Shown here piece by piece: positions 7,002-14,632 of a stretch of 15,706 nucleotides of DNA. The position numbers and the translations under genes are program-made. The notes beneath the pieces were generated by a model. That model was not told where the DNA came from. It did no database searches and saw nothing but the letters and a program-made list of their open reading frames with translations. How positions within the stretch are numbered: position 1 is the first letter of the stretch; every line of letters starts with the position of its first letter. This DNA comes from CAYINU01 sp964364855 (GTDB taxonomy: Bacteria > Margulisbacteria > Marinamargulisbacteria > CAYINU01), in assembly GCA_964364855.1 (NCBI GenBank), contig CAYINU010000048.1, positions 1 to 15,706 of the forward strand, written 5' to 3'.

Positions 7002-7036
7002 GGTACCTGCTCTGTACCCTACGCTACGTCCCCTAT
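6975..7036. repeat. Palindrome-rich intergenic segment between tRNA-Leu and the Rpn gene
   Basis: ATAGGG (6975-6980) can pair with CCCTAT (7031-7036), and inside it AAGGTAC (7000-7006) pairs at 6 of 7 positions with GTACCCT (7014-7020). The layout resembles a REP-like or small folded repeat. It lacks a T run, so it is not a standard terminator for the tRNA. No second copy is in the window. Confidence 0.3.
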
Positions 7037-7065
7037 TCGCAAAGATCGCCAAATGAGAGGGAAAT

Positions 7066-7149
7066 TGCCGAAAGAGGGACTCGAACCCACACAGGCTTGC
7101 GCCCGCTAGAACCTGAATCTAGTGCGTCTACCAATTCCGCCATTTCGGC
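7066..7149 (-). tRNA. tRNA-Leu (anticodon CAG)
   Basis: Read on the minus strand, the 84-base sequence starts GCCGAAATGGCGGAATTGG and ends TTTCGGCA. The 7-bp acceptor stem GCCGAAA/TTTCGGC is perfect, with discriminator A. The anticodon stem CTAGA/TCTAG encloses the loop TTCAGGT, giving anticodon CAG (7113-7115 on the plus strand), which reads CUG codons. A variable arm typical of a class II leucine tRNA lies between the anticodon stem and the T arm (GGGTTCGAGTCCC). CCA is not encoded and must be added after transcription. Confidence 0.97.
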
Positions 7150-7162
7150 ATTGCAACAAAAG

Positions 7163-7192
7163 AGTGTAACACACACTGGAGAGCCCCTCCAA
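7163..7192 (-). promoter_or_regulatory. Candidate promoter of tRNA-Leu
   Basis: On the minus strand TTGGAG (complement of 7187-7192) and TACACT (complement of 7163-7168) are 18 bases apart, with the tRNA 5' end 13 bases after the -10. The -35 match is poor (3 of 6), the -10 fair. Confidence 0.35.
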
Positions 7193-7215
7193 GCACCCGG
7201 AGCATCGATTGGCAG

Positions 7216-7244
7216 TTGCCGACTAGATTTACTTTCGTTACATT
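7216..7244 (+). promoter_or_regulatory. Candidate promoter of the acyltransferase gene
   Basis: TTGCCG (7216-7221) and TACATT (7239-7244) are 17 bases apart, each matching 4 of 6 consensus positions. The expected transcript start near 7251 leaves a short leader carrying AAGGA (7261-7265) ahead of the ATG at 7272. It is divergent from the tRNA promoter. Confidence 0.4.
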
Positions 7245-7271
7245 AAAAACCATTTCAAATAAGGAAACGCC

Positions 7272-8984
7272 ATGAAAAAAAGAGTGGCAGTATCAAGCCC
7301 TCCGCTATCCATTTGGGAACCAACTATCGAGGCTCTCAGCGGATTAGCGGAAATCTTGGCCCCCACCCAAAAAGCAGAACAGGGTTGGGACGCCTTTGTT
7401 GACGCACTTAATCGGTTCATTGCTTCCGAGGAAGCCGCCCAATTGATGGAGAGGGTACACGCTCAAGTCAGGGAAAACCCGAGCCGCTCATTCATCGGTT
7501 GGCTCCAAAACCAAGCCTATCTCCACTGCGCTGCTACTCGTGTACTGCCGGACCGCAATTTTGTGTTTACGACTCCGGGAGATATGGGCGATGCGGAACT
7601 GATTCACCGCATGGTGAAGTTAAGCCAACATGTACAAGAAGCGCTCCCCAAGGCCGGCGTTCCCGCATGTCCGGCACAGTACGCGAACATATTTGGCTAT
7701 TTTGCACAGCCATTGGCAGATCGGTATGAGCCCATTCAGACACCCCACAGCCAGCACATCACCGTGTTTTATCACGGACAATGCTATTCCCTCACAGTGA
7801 TAGAGGATGGAACCCCCATTTCTGCGGCTCGAATCGAGAAGGCCCTAAACGACATCCGCCACCGCACTGCCACCCCGGATGCGCCCAGCATTGGGCCTCT
7901 CACCTGGCTCAATCGCGATCAACAGGCCAGGGCCTGGGACCCGTTAAGACAGTTAAACCACACCGCAGTGGAAGCAGTGGAAACCGCATTGTTTACGGTT
8001 TGCCTGGATGACGAGACAACAGAAGAGCCTCTGCACCATGACCTTGTCGGGCCGGCAAACAATCGCCTGCATAACCAGACCCAACTGATTTGCAGGCCGG
8101 GCCATCACGCATTCAACATCGAACATAGTGGTGTCGACGGGACAACATGGTTACGCGTCATCGAATGGCTGCGCCTCCTTTCAGAAGACCATGTACAAGA
8201 GGATGCTGCCGAGGAAGCACCGGCCAAAGTCGATCCTCTGTCATGGCAATTTGATGATACGTTAACAGAAGCCATTGCCTCAGGCCTCAGACAATACCAG
8301 GATCGAAATGGCTCGCTGGTAACCGAAGAAGTCACCATCACACACCCCAATTTGGAAGCCATAAAAGCCTGCGGAGTCTCGCCGGATGCCCTCATTCAAG
8401 TGGTGATGCAATTGGCGTATTTGCGCACATGTAGCACCCCACCCAAACTCTCTTATGAATCCATTAATCTACGGAGCACCTTTTGGGGCGCCAGAACCGC
8501 TGCAGGGATGCCGCTTACCGACGAAGTCGTCGCGCTGAATAAAGCATGGAAGCGTGACACCGGTGATCGTCTCGCCTTGCTGAAAACAGCATTAGGGGCC
8601 CATACCAAGCGCTGTGCAGCGTACCGTCAAAACGGCAGCCCCTACCGGTTGCTGCAAGCCCTCCGGTGGGCAGCCCAACAACCGGAATCGGCGTTTTCCG
8701 GACAAGAATTCCCCTTTTTAAACCATCCGTTTCTCGCTCCATTGGACGATTTGGGACTCTCCACCAGCAATTGCTCTTCCGATGATATTCAGACCTTCGG
8801 TTTTCATCCGGACGGTGCGCAAATCGGCATCGGCTATCGTCTCAATGGAGAGCTGAAGTTCTGTTTAACGACAGACCCATCCAATGCAAAATTCCTTGCA
8901 GCCTTTATAGAAGCGTTTAAAGACTGCCTGACCCAGTGCATGCAGTTGCTTTTGCCGGTGCCAGTACCCATTAAAGCGGGTTAA
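7272..8984 (+). CDS. Carnitine/choline O-acyltransferase family protein
   Basis: The 570-residue cytosolic-looking product carries the marks of the carnitine/choline acyltransferase family (PF00755 type), which moves acyl groups between coenzyme A and carnitine or choline. NIEHSGVDG contains the catalytic His285 and the conserved Asp289. SYESINLRSTFWGARTAAG corresponds to the YES..LR.F..GRT segment, with Tyr395 and Thr409 at positions that hold the alcohol substrate in animal carnitine acetyltransferase. LSTSN (Ser497-Thr498-Ser499) is the STS motif, followed by the typical FGFHPDGAQIGIGYRLNGEL strand pair. The usual DRHL motif is degenerate (YRLL in NGSPYRLLQAL). Length is close to the eukaryotic ~600. 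No signal peptide, membrane segment or fused synthase domain is seen. AAGGA is a good ribosome binding site. Whether it prefers carnitine or choline, and which acyl chain, cannot be read. TatD follows after 23 bases. Confidence 0.9.
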   Translation: MKKRVAVSSPPLSIWEPTIEALSGLAEILAPTQKAEQGWDAFVDALNRFIASEEAAQLMERVHAQVRENPSRSFIGWLQNQAYLHCAATRVLPDRNFVFTTPGDMGDAELIHRMVKLSQHVQEALPKAGVPACPAQYANIFGYFAQPLADRYEPIQTPHSQHITVFYHGQCYSLTVIEDGTPISAARIEKALNDIRHRTATPDAPSIGPLTWLNRDQQARAWDPLRQLNHTAVEAVETALFTVCLDDETTEEPLHHDLVGPANNRLHNQTQLICRPGHHAFNIEHSGVDGTTWLRVIEWLRLLSEDHVQEDAAEEAPAKVDPLSWQFDDTLTEAIASGLRQYQDRNGSLVTEEVTITHPNLEAIKACGVSPDALIQVVMQLAYLRTCSTPPKLSYESINLRSTFWGARTAAGMPLTDEVVALNKAWKRDTGDRLALLKTALGAHTKRCAAYRQNGSPYRLLQALRWAAQQPESAFSGQEFPFLNHPFLAPLDDLGLSTSNCSSDDIQTFGFHPDGAQIGIGYRLNGELKFCLTTDPSNAKFLAAFIEAFKDCLTQCMQLLLPVPVPIKAG

Positions 8985-9007
8985 GGGTATGCTATAAAGC
9001 ACGCGTC

Positions 9008-9754
9008 ATGATCGATACGCATTCTCACTTATATCTGTGTAAAAAAGATCCTCACACCTTGGTCGCTGCTGCCCAGGCTGCCGGTGTAACCGGCATGATC
9101 TGTGTGGGGTTGAACAAAGACACCGCGTTACAATGTGCCGCGCTTGCCACGACATTTCCCGGTATGGTGTATCCCACATTGGGGGTGCATCCCTGTGAGC
9201 CACTGGGTTTGGAAAAGACCGAGCTGCAAGATCTTTTGGCTCAGCACCCATGGGTAGCCATCGGCGAAGTGGGGTTGGATTATTACAAAAGCCCTCTTTC
9301 TTTGCCCGCACAACGCCAGCGGTTTGTAGACCACTTGGCATTGGCACGCCAATTCGGATTGCCTGTTATTATCCATAGCCGACAGTCCGACGCGGATATG
9401 ATCGACGTTGTGAGCGATTTTCCCGATGTACCCAAAGTCTTTCATTGCTTTAGCTCGGATGTCGCCTTTGTGGAAAAAACCATCGGACCCCATACCATGT
9501 ACTCCTTTACCGGCAATATTACCTATTCACCCGAAGGTCCCATGGTCAACGCCCTGCGACACTTGCCGCTGGACCGGATCATGAGCGAAACCGACTGTCC
9601 GTTTTTGACGCCCACTGCCCACAAAGGCCAGCCCAACGAGCCCGCTTTTGTGAAAGCCGTTGTCGAAAAAATGGCTGAGATTAAGGACATTCCATTTCAA
9701 GAGATGGCCCGCATCACCACTGAAAATGCGCGTCGTTTTTTTCGCCTGAATTGA
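9008..9754 (+). CDS. tatD: TatD family metal-dependent hydrolase / DNase
   Basis: The 248-residue product is a full-length TatD family TIM-barrel hydrolase. Metal-binding and catalytic motifs are all present: DTHSHL with His5 and His7, GVHP, GEVGLDYY with Glu87, IIHSR with His123, FHCFS with His146 and SETDCPFLTP with Asp196, then GQPNEP near the end. Characterised relatives are 3'-5' deoxyribonucleases acting in DNA repair or turnover; some remove D-aminoacyl groups or have unknown substrates, so the activity is inferred. No Shine-Dalgarno precedes the ATG; TATAAA ends 9 bases upstream and could act as a -10 for a near-leaderless transcript. Its stop overlaps the TTG start of the next gene by 4 bases. 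Confidence 0.93.
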   Translation: MIDTHSHLYLCKKDPHTLVAAAQAAGVTGMICVGLNKDTALQCAALATTFPGMVYPTLGVHPCEPLGLEKTELQDLLAQHPWVAIGEVGLDYYKSPLSLPAQRQRFVDHLALARQFGLPVIIHSRQSDADMIDVVSDFPDVPKVFHCFSSDVAFVEKTIGPHTMYSFTGNITYSPEGPMVNALRHLPLDRIMSETDCPFLTPTAHKGQPNEPAFVKAVVEKMAEIKDIPFQEMARITTENARRFFRLN

Positions 9755-10728
9755 ATCGACTTCCCCTTTTTCGCGACTACCTCCAACTCCGGAACGTACT
9801 GCTCCTTGCCGGCTATCTGTTGCCGCTATTACAAGCAGGATATGCCATAGACACCGCACTGATTCGTATCCAAGACAATCCGGATATGGTGGCGCTGCAC
9901 ACGTTGGCGCAGGAGTGGCAGCATCACCTGCGAAACGGGGTTGCATTGGACCAGGTAATCTCGGCTTCCTTGCCCGGCAGCATCCCGCTGTATGTGCCAG
10001 CCGGAGAATTGCCCATGGTAGATGCATTGCAGTACATGCACCGGTACGGCAATGAAAAACTGGACTATGTCCACCACTTGCTAGGCAAGTTGCGTTACCC
10101 CGCCTTGCTCATCGCTGCTGCGGTTATATTGGCAGTCATGATGGTAGTGGGTGTGGTGCCGCTTTATGAAACCTTTTTTTCCAACTTGGCCATCTCACCA
10201 CCGGTGCCATTTGCCCTGATCTTTATGTTCCGCAACTGGATGACCGGAACCGGTACCGAGATTGCGCTGCTCGTCTTCGCCGTAACGGCGACAGGTGTTT
10301 ACAGACAGAGAGGCCGATTGGGGGGTATTATTCGGCGTTTCTTCTTCCCATCTTGGCCATCTGACCAGGTATGGAACGTGGCCATTCAGTTGAAAATGGG
10401 CCGGTCTTTAAAACACCTCCTCGATACATCCGCCACAGTAGACACTCATACTCTCGCCAGCCATTCCGTTTTCCACGCGCTGGCCCAGCAATGGGGTTTA
10501 AATCCCTATCACCAAGCCTTATGCACCCAGGCCGATGGATCGGCAGCACCGGCTGATCATTTGCTGAACGTCTGGGAAATTATTCATCAGGACTACGCCC
10601 AACAACACCTTCGCCGACTCGATCGTCTGCCCCTGATCTTGCTGGCGGTTTCGGCAGGGGTCGTGGGACTTTTTTTGTGGATGATCTTTTTGCCGTTGAT
10701 GTCTGCGATTCAGTCGCTATCCACCTAA
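9751..10728 (+). CDS. PilC/GspF-like inner-membrane platform protein of a type IV pilus / type II secretion system, compact and divergent
   Basis: The 325-residue product resembles the inner-membrane core protein GspF/PilC on which pseudopilins are assembled. The first half has the GspF layout: a helical segment with LLPLLQAGYAIDTALIRIQD, LRNGVALDQVISAS, a GE...DAL element, then LGKLRYPALLIAAAVILAVM and VVPLYETFF (membrane helix ~115-137). A second membrane region lies at ~150-190 and a third at ~298-318 (LILLAVSAGVVGLFLWMIFL, PLMSAI), as at the GspF C-terminus. It is shorter than the usual ~400 residues and the second cytoplasmic half is poorly conserved. The start is TTG at 9751, overlapping the tatD stop by 4 bases with no Shine-Dalgarno, suggesting coupling; no nearby ATG keeps the N-terminal domain. 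A pseudopilin gene follows. No GspE-type ATPase is in the window. Confidence 0.75.
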   Translation: MNRLPLFRDYLQLRNVLLLAGYLLPLLQAGYAIDTALIRIQDNPDMVALHTLAQEWQHHLRNGVALDQVISASLPGSIPLYVPAGELPMVDALQYMHRYGNEKLDYVHHLLGKLRYPALLIAAAVILAVMMVVGVVPLYETFFSNLAISPPVPFALIFMFRNWMTGTGTEIALLVFAVTATGVYRQRGRLGGIIRRFFFPSWPSDQVWNVAIQLKMGRSLKHLLDTSATVDTHTLASHSVFHALAQQWGLNPYHQALCTQADGSAAPADHLLNVWEIIHQDYAQQHLRRLDRLPLILLAVSAGVVGLFLWMIFLPLMSAIQSLST

Positions 10729-10744
10729 CGTTATAAAAAATATA

Positions 10745-10773
10745 TTTACAAAAAATAATTCCTTAACTAAACT
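10745..10773 (+). promoter_or_regulatory. Candidate promoter of the pseudopilin gene giving a leaderless mRNA
   Basis: In an A/T-rich gap, TTTACA (10745-10750, 5 of 6 to consensus) and TAAACT (10768-10773, 4 of 6) are exactly 17 bases apart. The ATG at 10781 lies 7 bases after the -10, so the transcript would begin at the start codon. There is no Shine-Dalgarno. Confidence 0.5.
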
Positions 10774-10780
10774 CAAACTC

Positions 10781-11191
10781 ATGCCCCGTAATCATGGCTT
10801 CACGCTAATTGAGCTGGTTATCGCCATTGCCATCATCGGTCTCATCGGTGCGGCCCTGATGCCTAACATGGCAAAACTCACCTTCAAAGCCAAAGAAACA
10901 GCCTCGGCCAATGTGGCCCGCAGCGTCCAAGTCGCTTTGGAGTCTTATCGCCTGGACACCGGCACCTACCCGGAAGGCGATAACACACCCCTGGACCCGC
11001 TCATAGAGGTGCTGCAAACCGGTAACTACCTGTCATCCACATCCTTAAAAAATCCCTTTACCGGAAAAGCCTATTCGGCAAGCGATTCTTCCGGACGTAT
11101 TTTGTACACTTACGATGCCGACACGGATCATTATGTGATCGAGGTCTATGGCAACGGCAACCGCACTGTGACGCATACACTCACAAATTAG
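10781..11191 (+). CDS. GspG-like type II secretion / type IV pilus pseudopilin
   Basis: The 136-residue product starts with a short class III signal and prepilin peptidase site, MPRNHG|FTLIELVIAIAIIG: cleavage after Gly6, Phe7 as new N-terminus and Glu11 as the conserved Glu5 of the mature protein. The hydrophobic helix is followed by an amphipathic stretch and SYRLDTGTYPEGD, then LKNPFTGKAY and a C-terminal beta-rich part (ILYTYDADTDHYVIEVYGNG). This is the GspG pattern, the major pseudopilin that builds the periplasmic piston. It needs a prepilin peptidase and ATPase not seen here. With the GspF/PilC-like gene before it and a large exoprotein after it, a dedicated export or surface-display role is plausible. 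The start is fixed by the signal sequence; see the promoter entry for its apparent lack of a leader. Confidence 0.92.
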   Translation: MPRNHGFTLIELVIAIAIIGLIGAALMPNMAKLTFKAKETASANVARSVQVALESYRLDTGTYPEGDNTPLDPLIEVLQTGNYLSSTSLKNPFTGKAYSASDSSGRILYTYDADTDHYVIEVYGNGNRTVTHTLTN

Positions 11192-11218
11192 CCCTTCATC
11201 GCGCCCGAATCAGTACCC

Positions 11219-11224
11219 TACAAT
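11219..11224 (+). promoter_or_regulatory. Possible -10 element of the FG-GAP gene
   Basis: TACAAT (5 of 6 to consensus) ends 6 bases before the ATG at 11231, which has no Shine-Dalgarno. No good -35 is seen. A second leaderless start is possible, or the gene is read from the pseudopilin transcript. Confidence 0.3.
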
Positions 11225-11230
11225 GAAACG

Positions 11231-14200
11231 ATGGAACGTCGGATTGAGGTTTGGTTGTGGGCTACGCTGGTAGTCATGAGTCTGGGGAAAATCGCCCTGG
11301 CCGACACCATTTCCTTTACCGATGCCAGCCGGTTGCTCACTGGCCCACCCAACGGGGCTACACCTCAGAATGCCCATGCAGGCGCCCCGTTGTCCTGGGG
11401 GGATTTTGACGGGGATGGAAAGTCTGATTTTTTGGTCAGCGCACCGGGATATGACACCACCGAAAATGTCGGGCTAGTCTATTTGGTACGTGGCTCCGCG
11501 GTGTACGGCAACCCCAGTGCCTTGGAAACCATTGCCGAAAGTGTGGTCGGCACATTGCCCTTTCATCAGCTGGGAGATGCCCTGGACGGCAAGGGGGACA
11601 TCAATGGCGATGGCAAAGACGATGTCCTTATCGGCAGCCCGCTCAAGGACCAACTATTTGTCATCTTTGGATCCACGTCCGGCTGGGGTACTCTCACACC
11701 CGTTACCCAGCTCGCCCAGACCATCGCGTCCAGTCAAACCGTTCAGTTTTCACGTTCCATATCCCATGTGGGCGACATTAACGGTGATGGTATCGATGAT
11801 TTGCTGGTAGGCGCACCCCAGGCTAGTAGCAGCGGAAGTGATCATCGCGGAAAAGCCTACGTTTATTTCGGACGGATAAGCTGGACCGGAATAGATGATG
11901 CGACTGACGCTGATATTGTATTCACCGGCGTGTCTGATAACGACCAGGCCGGAAGCTGCGTGGCCATTTTGCCTGACATTAACGGCGACGGTATCGATGA
12001 TTTGGCGATCGGCAGCGCGGCGGCCAATGGTCAATCCGGGCGGGTCTATCTCTTTTTTGGCCGACCCAGTTGGTCAGGTGCGTATGACTTGTCCGCTGCC
12101 AATCTGATCGGAAGCGGCAGTGCAGGCGATCAGTATGGGTCGCACATCGTCGGGATTCCGGATATGAATGGAGATAAAATCGGTGACTTTGTCATTTCTG
12201 CGCCCGGCTATGGTAGTACGGATTCGGGTGCGGTAAACGTATACCTGGGGAGCACTATCTTGGGCCAAAGTGGTCAGAGCATGGGTTCGCCTGCCGGACG
12301 GATCGTGGGAAGCCAGTCCGCTGAAGGATTGGGTGTCCCAGCCTACGCCGGAGACGTGGATGGCGACGGAAACGGCGACCTGCTGGTGGGTTCGCCCCAC
12401 TATGACCAAAACGTGGGCCGCACGTATCTTTTTTCCGCACCGGTGGGTGATGGCTCGGCGTCTTCGCTGGCCCGTACGGTCATCGTAGCTGGCAACACGA
12501 CACAATCTCACATCGGTACAAGCGTCAGCACGGCCGGTGATATTTCTGAAAATGGGATCGACGCGTGGCTGGTGGGCGCACCGTTCTTCGCAATCAGTGG
12601 AGACGACGCTGGACGAGTGGGTCGGTTTGCATCTGTTAGTAACAGCGTGCCCTCCAATGTAGACAATATCGCGGTGTTATCCGCTGACCGCCAGTCGGTG
12701 GTAACCCAAACCCCGCTTCTGACTGCCGTGGTGATTACCGCCACGGCTACCGATCCCGACGCCGCGACCGAAAATGTGCTTTTATTGAATCTCACCACGG
12801 GTGGAAAAACCCGGAGGGTCAAATTGAGGCAGGCTGGCCCGAATACAGCCAATTATTACGGCACCGTGAGTTTCGCACGGTCAGCCGACCAACCCGCCAT
12901 GGGGCGATATTCAGGGGTACCGGGGAATACCGTCACTATTGCCGCGTTAAATGGATCAGACTCCACCACACTCACCCTCACCCAGTCCACACCCCGTATT
13001 TCCGGCCTCAGCCTAACCCAGGTCGGCAACGGGACATCCACTTTGGTTCGTGTGGACTATGTGCTGACTGACTTGGATCAGGATCTGTGCCAAATTTTAT
13101 CGGGGGATTTGGAATTTGCGACGGCAAATCAATCGGGAACCCCAAACTGGCAAACCGCTACCGTAACGGGGTCCACAACGGCCTTGGTGTCCTCGGCAGG
13201 TGGCGTGACGCATAACGCCAATTTTCAGCCCTTCTATTGGCAAGCCGGTGGCCGAGATGGCACTGTTATCCTGCGCTTGCGCGTCCGGGATACCTCTTCC
13301 ACCGGGAGCTATGTAACCAGCAACACCTTCACTGTGGACAACACCGTTCCTACTGCGCCAGTATTATCGACACCATCGGTAAAAAACACGTTTGAGATTA
13401 CCGTCACCGGAAGCGCGGAACCACTCACAACGGCCACCATTTATGTCGCCGGTGATGCCGTTGCGACCGGTACCGTCTCAGCGGTCGGCCTGCTATCGGT
13501 GACCAACGTCCCCGTTAGCGCCACCCGAAACACCCTATCGGCCACGATCACGGATGCGGTGGGCCTGGTGAGCGCCACGTCCAACTCGGTAATAGTCTCA
13601 TTTGGCAGCACGGAACAGACACTACAATCGGGCACCATGATCGTTACGGTGAATATGCCGCTGGGCGCCGCACCCAGTGACGACCCTCTCGCCTTCGACG
13701 CCGTATCCACAGCTAGCTTGCAAACCCAGCTCGGCGACCCTCCCCAATATTACGCCTATATGGCGGGATTCAACTTGGGGTTTAGTTCCCAACTGGAGCA
13801 AACTGTTACCTTTTCCGCCGGTGTGGCCACTGTGAATTTACAAGGCAGCACGTTTTCCCTGCAGACCGATGCCACAGTCTACTATTGGAATGGCAGTGCT
13901 TGGGCACAGACCGGAATAACGGCCAATCGCGTCAGCAGTACCGACATCACCTTCACCACAACCCACTTTTCTCGCTTCGCAGTGGTCCAACTCGTCGACG
14001 GCAGCGCGCCTGTGGCGGGTCCCATTCTCCTTAACGGCACGCAAATCGCAACCGACAATTATTATTTGCCTACCCCCACGATTACCGTCACGATGAGCGA
14101 TCCGCAATCAGGCATTGCCAGCTGGTCCATCGAATTGGTGAATGTAGACACCGGCACGGTGGTCACCCAAAACAGCGCAGTCGTCTCGGAAAACCAGGTT

Positions 14201-14632
14201 ACGATCACCCTGCTACCTGATCTATTGTCCAATGGACGGTATCAGGTACGGGCCAGTGCGCAGAATCATTCCGTTCACACCACCAGCGTGGAGTCAGGTC
14301 CCTTCACTATCCAAACCGAGGTTTTTTCTTTTGAAGTCCTCGCCGGTCCCAATCCATTGGACCGCACCCATTCCGAACTCACTATTGGCTATAGCCTGAG
14401 CCAAAATGCCGATGTGGATTTTGTGCTATTTGACTTGCGGGGCAGGCAACTAAAGCGATGGAAATATTCCCGTGTCGACGACGAAGGTCAAGCGGGGTAC
14501 CACAAGCTTTTTTGGGATCTACGGGACCCCTTCGGGGACGACGCCGTGAATGGCCTGTATCAGCTGTATGCCATTGCCCAGCAGGATACTGCGGTTATAA
14601 AGCGCAAACTTCGGGTAGCACTATTGCGATGA
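11231..14632 (+). CDS. Large secreted FG-GAP (integrin-alpha-like) propeller protein with Ig-like domains and C-terminal FlgD-like sorting-type domain
   Basis: The 1133-residue product has a signal peptide (residues 1-24, ending ALA). Residues ~50-460 hold seven FG-GAP repeats, enough for one seven-bladed propeller, with calcium loops starting near Asp58 (DFDGDGKSD), Asp123 (DINGDGKDD), Asp182 and Asp249 (both DINGDGIDD), Asp311 (DMNGDKIGD), Asp375 (DVDGDGNGD) and Asp437 (DISENGIDA). The fifth and seventh loops are degenerate. Residues ~480-1030 are Thr/Ser/Val-rich beta modules of Ig-like type, including one ending in TTHFSRFAVV. Residues ~1036-1133 (GPNPLDR, then VDFVLFDLRGRQLKRW, FWDLRDPFGDDAVNGLY) match FlgD-like Ig domains, which resemble type IX secretion C-terminal domains. 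FG-GAP propellers usually bind ligands through calcium-stabilised loops. The stop overlaps the next gene's ATG by 4 bases. Adhesion or surface-layer function is inferred. Confidence 0.88.
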   Translation: MERRIEVWLWATLVVMSLGKIALADTISFTDASRLLTGPPNGATPQNAHAGAPLSWGDFDGDGKSDFLVSAPGYDTTENVGLVYLVRGSAVYGNPSALETIAESVVGTLPFHQLGDALDGKGDINGDGKDDVLIGSPLKDQLFVIFGSTSGWGTLTPVTQLAQTIASSQTVQFSRSISHVGDINGDGIDDLLVGAPQASSSGSDHRGKAYVYFGRISWTGIDDATDADIVFTGVSDNDQAGSCVAILPDINGDGIDDLAIGSAAANGQSGRVYLFFGRPSWSGAYDLSAANLIGSGSAGDQYGSHIVGIPDMNGDKIGDFVISAPGYGSTDSGAVNVYLGSTILGQSGQSMGSPAGRIVGSQSAEGLGVPAYAGDVDGDGNGDLLVGSPHYDQNVGRTYLFSAPVGDGSASSLARTVIVAGNTTQSHIGTSVSTAGDISENGIDAWLVGAPFFAISGDDAGRVGRFASVSNSVPSNVDNIAVLSADRQSVVTQTPLLTAVVITATATDPDAATENVLLLNLTTGGKTRRVKLRQAGPNTANYYGTVSFARSADQPAMGRYSGVPGNTVTIAALNGSDSTTLTLTQSTPRISGLSLTQVGNGTSTLVRVDYVLTDLDQDLCQILSGDLEFATANQSGTPNWQTATVTGSTTALVSSAGGVTHNANFQPFYWQAGGRDGTVILRLRVRDTSSTGSYVTSNTFTVDNTVPTAPVLSTPSVKNTFEITVTGSAEPLTTATIYVAGDAVATGTVSAVGLLSVTNVPVSATRNTLSATITDAVGLVSATSNSVIVSFGSTEQTLQSGTMIVTVNMPLGAAPSDDPLAFDAVSTASLQTQLGDPPQYYAYMAGFNLGFSSQLEQTVTFSAGVATVNLQGSTFSLQTDATVYYWNGSAWAQTGITANRVSSTDITFTTTHFSRFAVVQLVDGSAPVAGPILLNGTQIATDNYYLPTPTITVTMSDPQSGIASWSIELVNVDTGTVVTQNSAVVSENQVTITLLPDLLSNGRYQVRASAQNHSVHTTSVESGPFTIQTEVFSFEVLAGPNPLDRTHSELTIGYSLSQNADVDFVLFDLRGRQLKRWKYSRVDDEGQAGYHKLFWDLRDPFGDDAVNGLYQLYAIAQQDTAVIKRKLRVALLR
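11774..12004 (+). repeat. Near-identical DNA for two FG-GAP calcium loops
   Basis: The 30 bases at 11774-11803 and at 11975-12004 differ at only two synonymous positions and encode the same DINGDGIDD loop plus Leu in blades 3 and 4. Other blades are more diverged, suggesting a recent duplication or gene conversion between these two blades. Confidence 0.6.

Noticed and set aside
7000..7020. Hairpin after tRNA-Leu as a rho-independent terminator
   Set aside because: The stem is short and imperfect and no T run follows it on the minus strand.
14458..14628. Upstream start for the barrel protein inside the FG-GAP gene
   Set aside because: The extra 57 residues are a shadow of the FG-GAP frame and precede a clear signal peptide starting at 14629.
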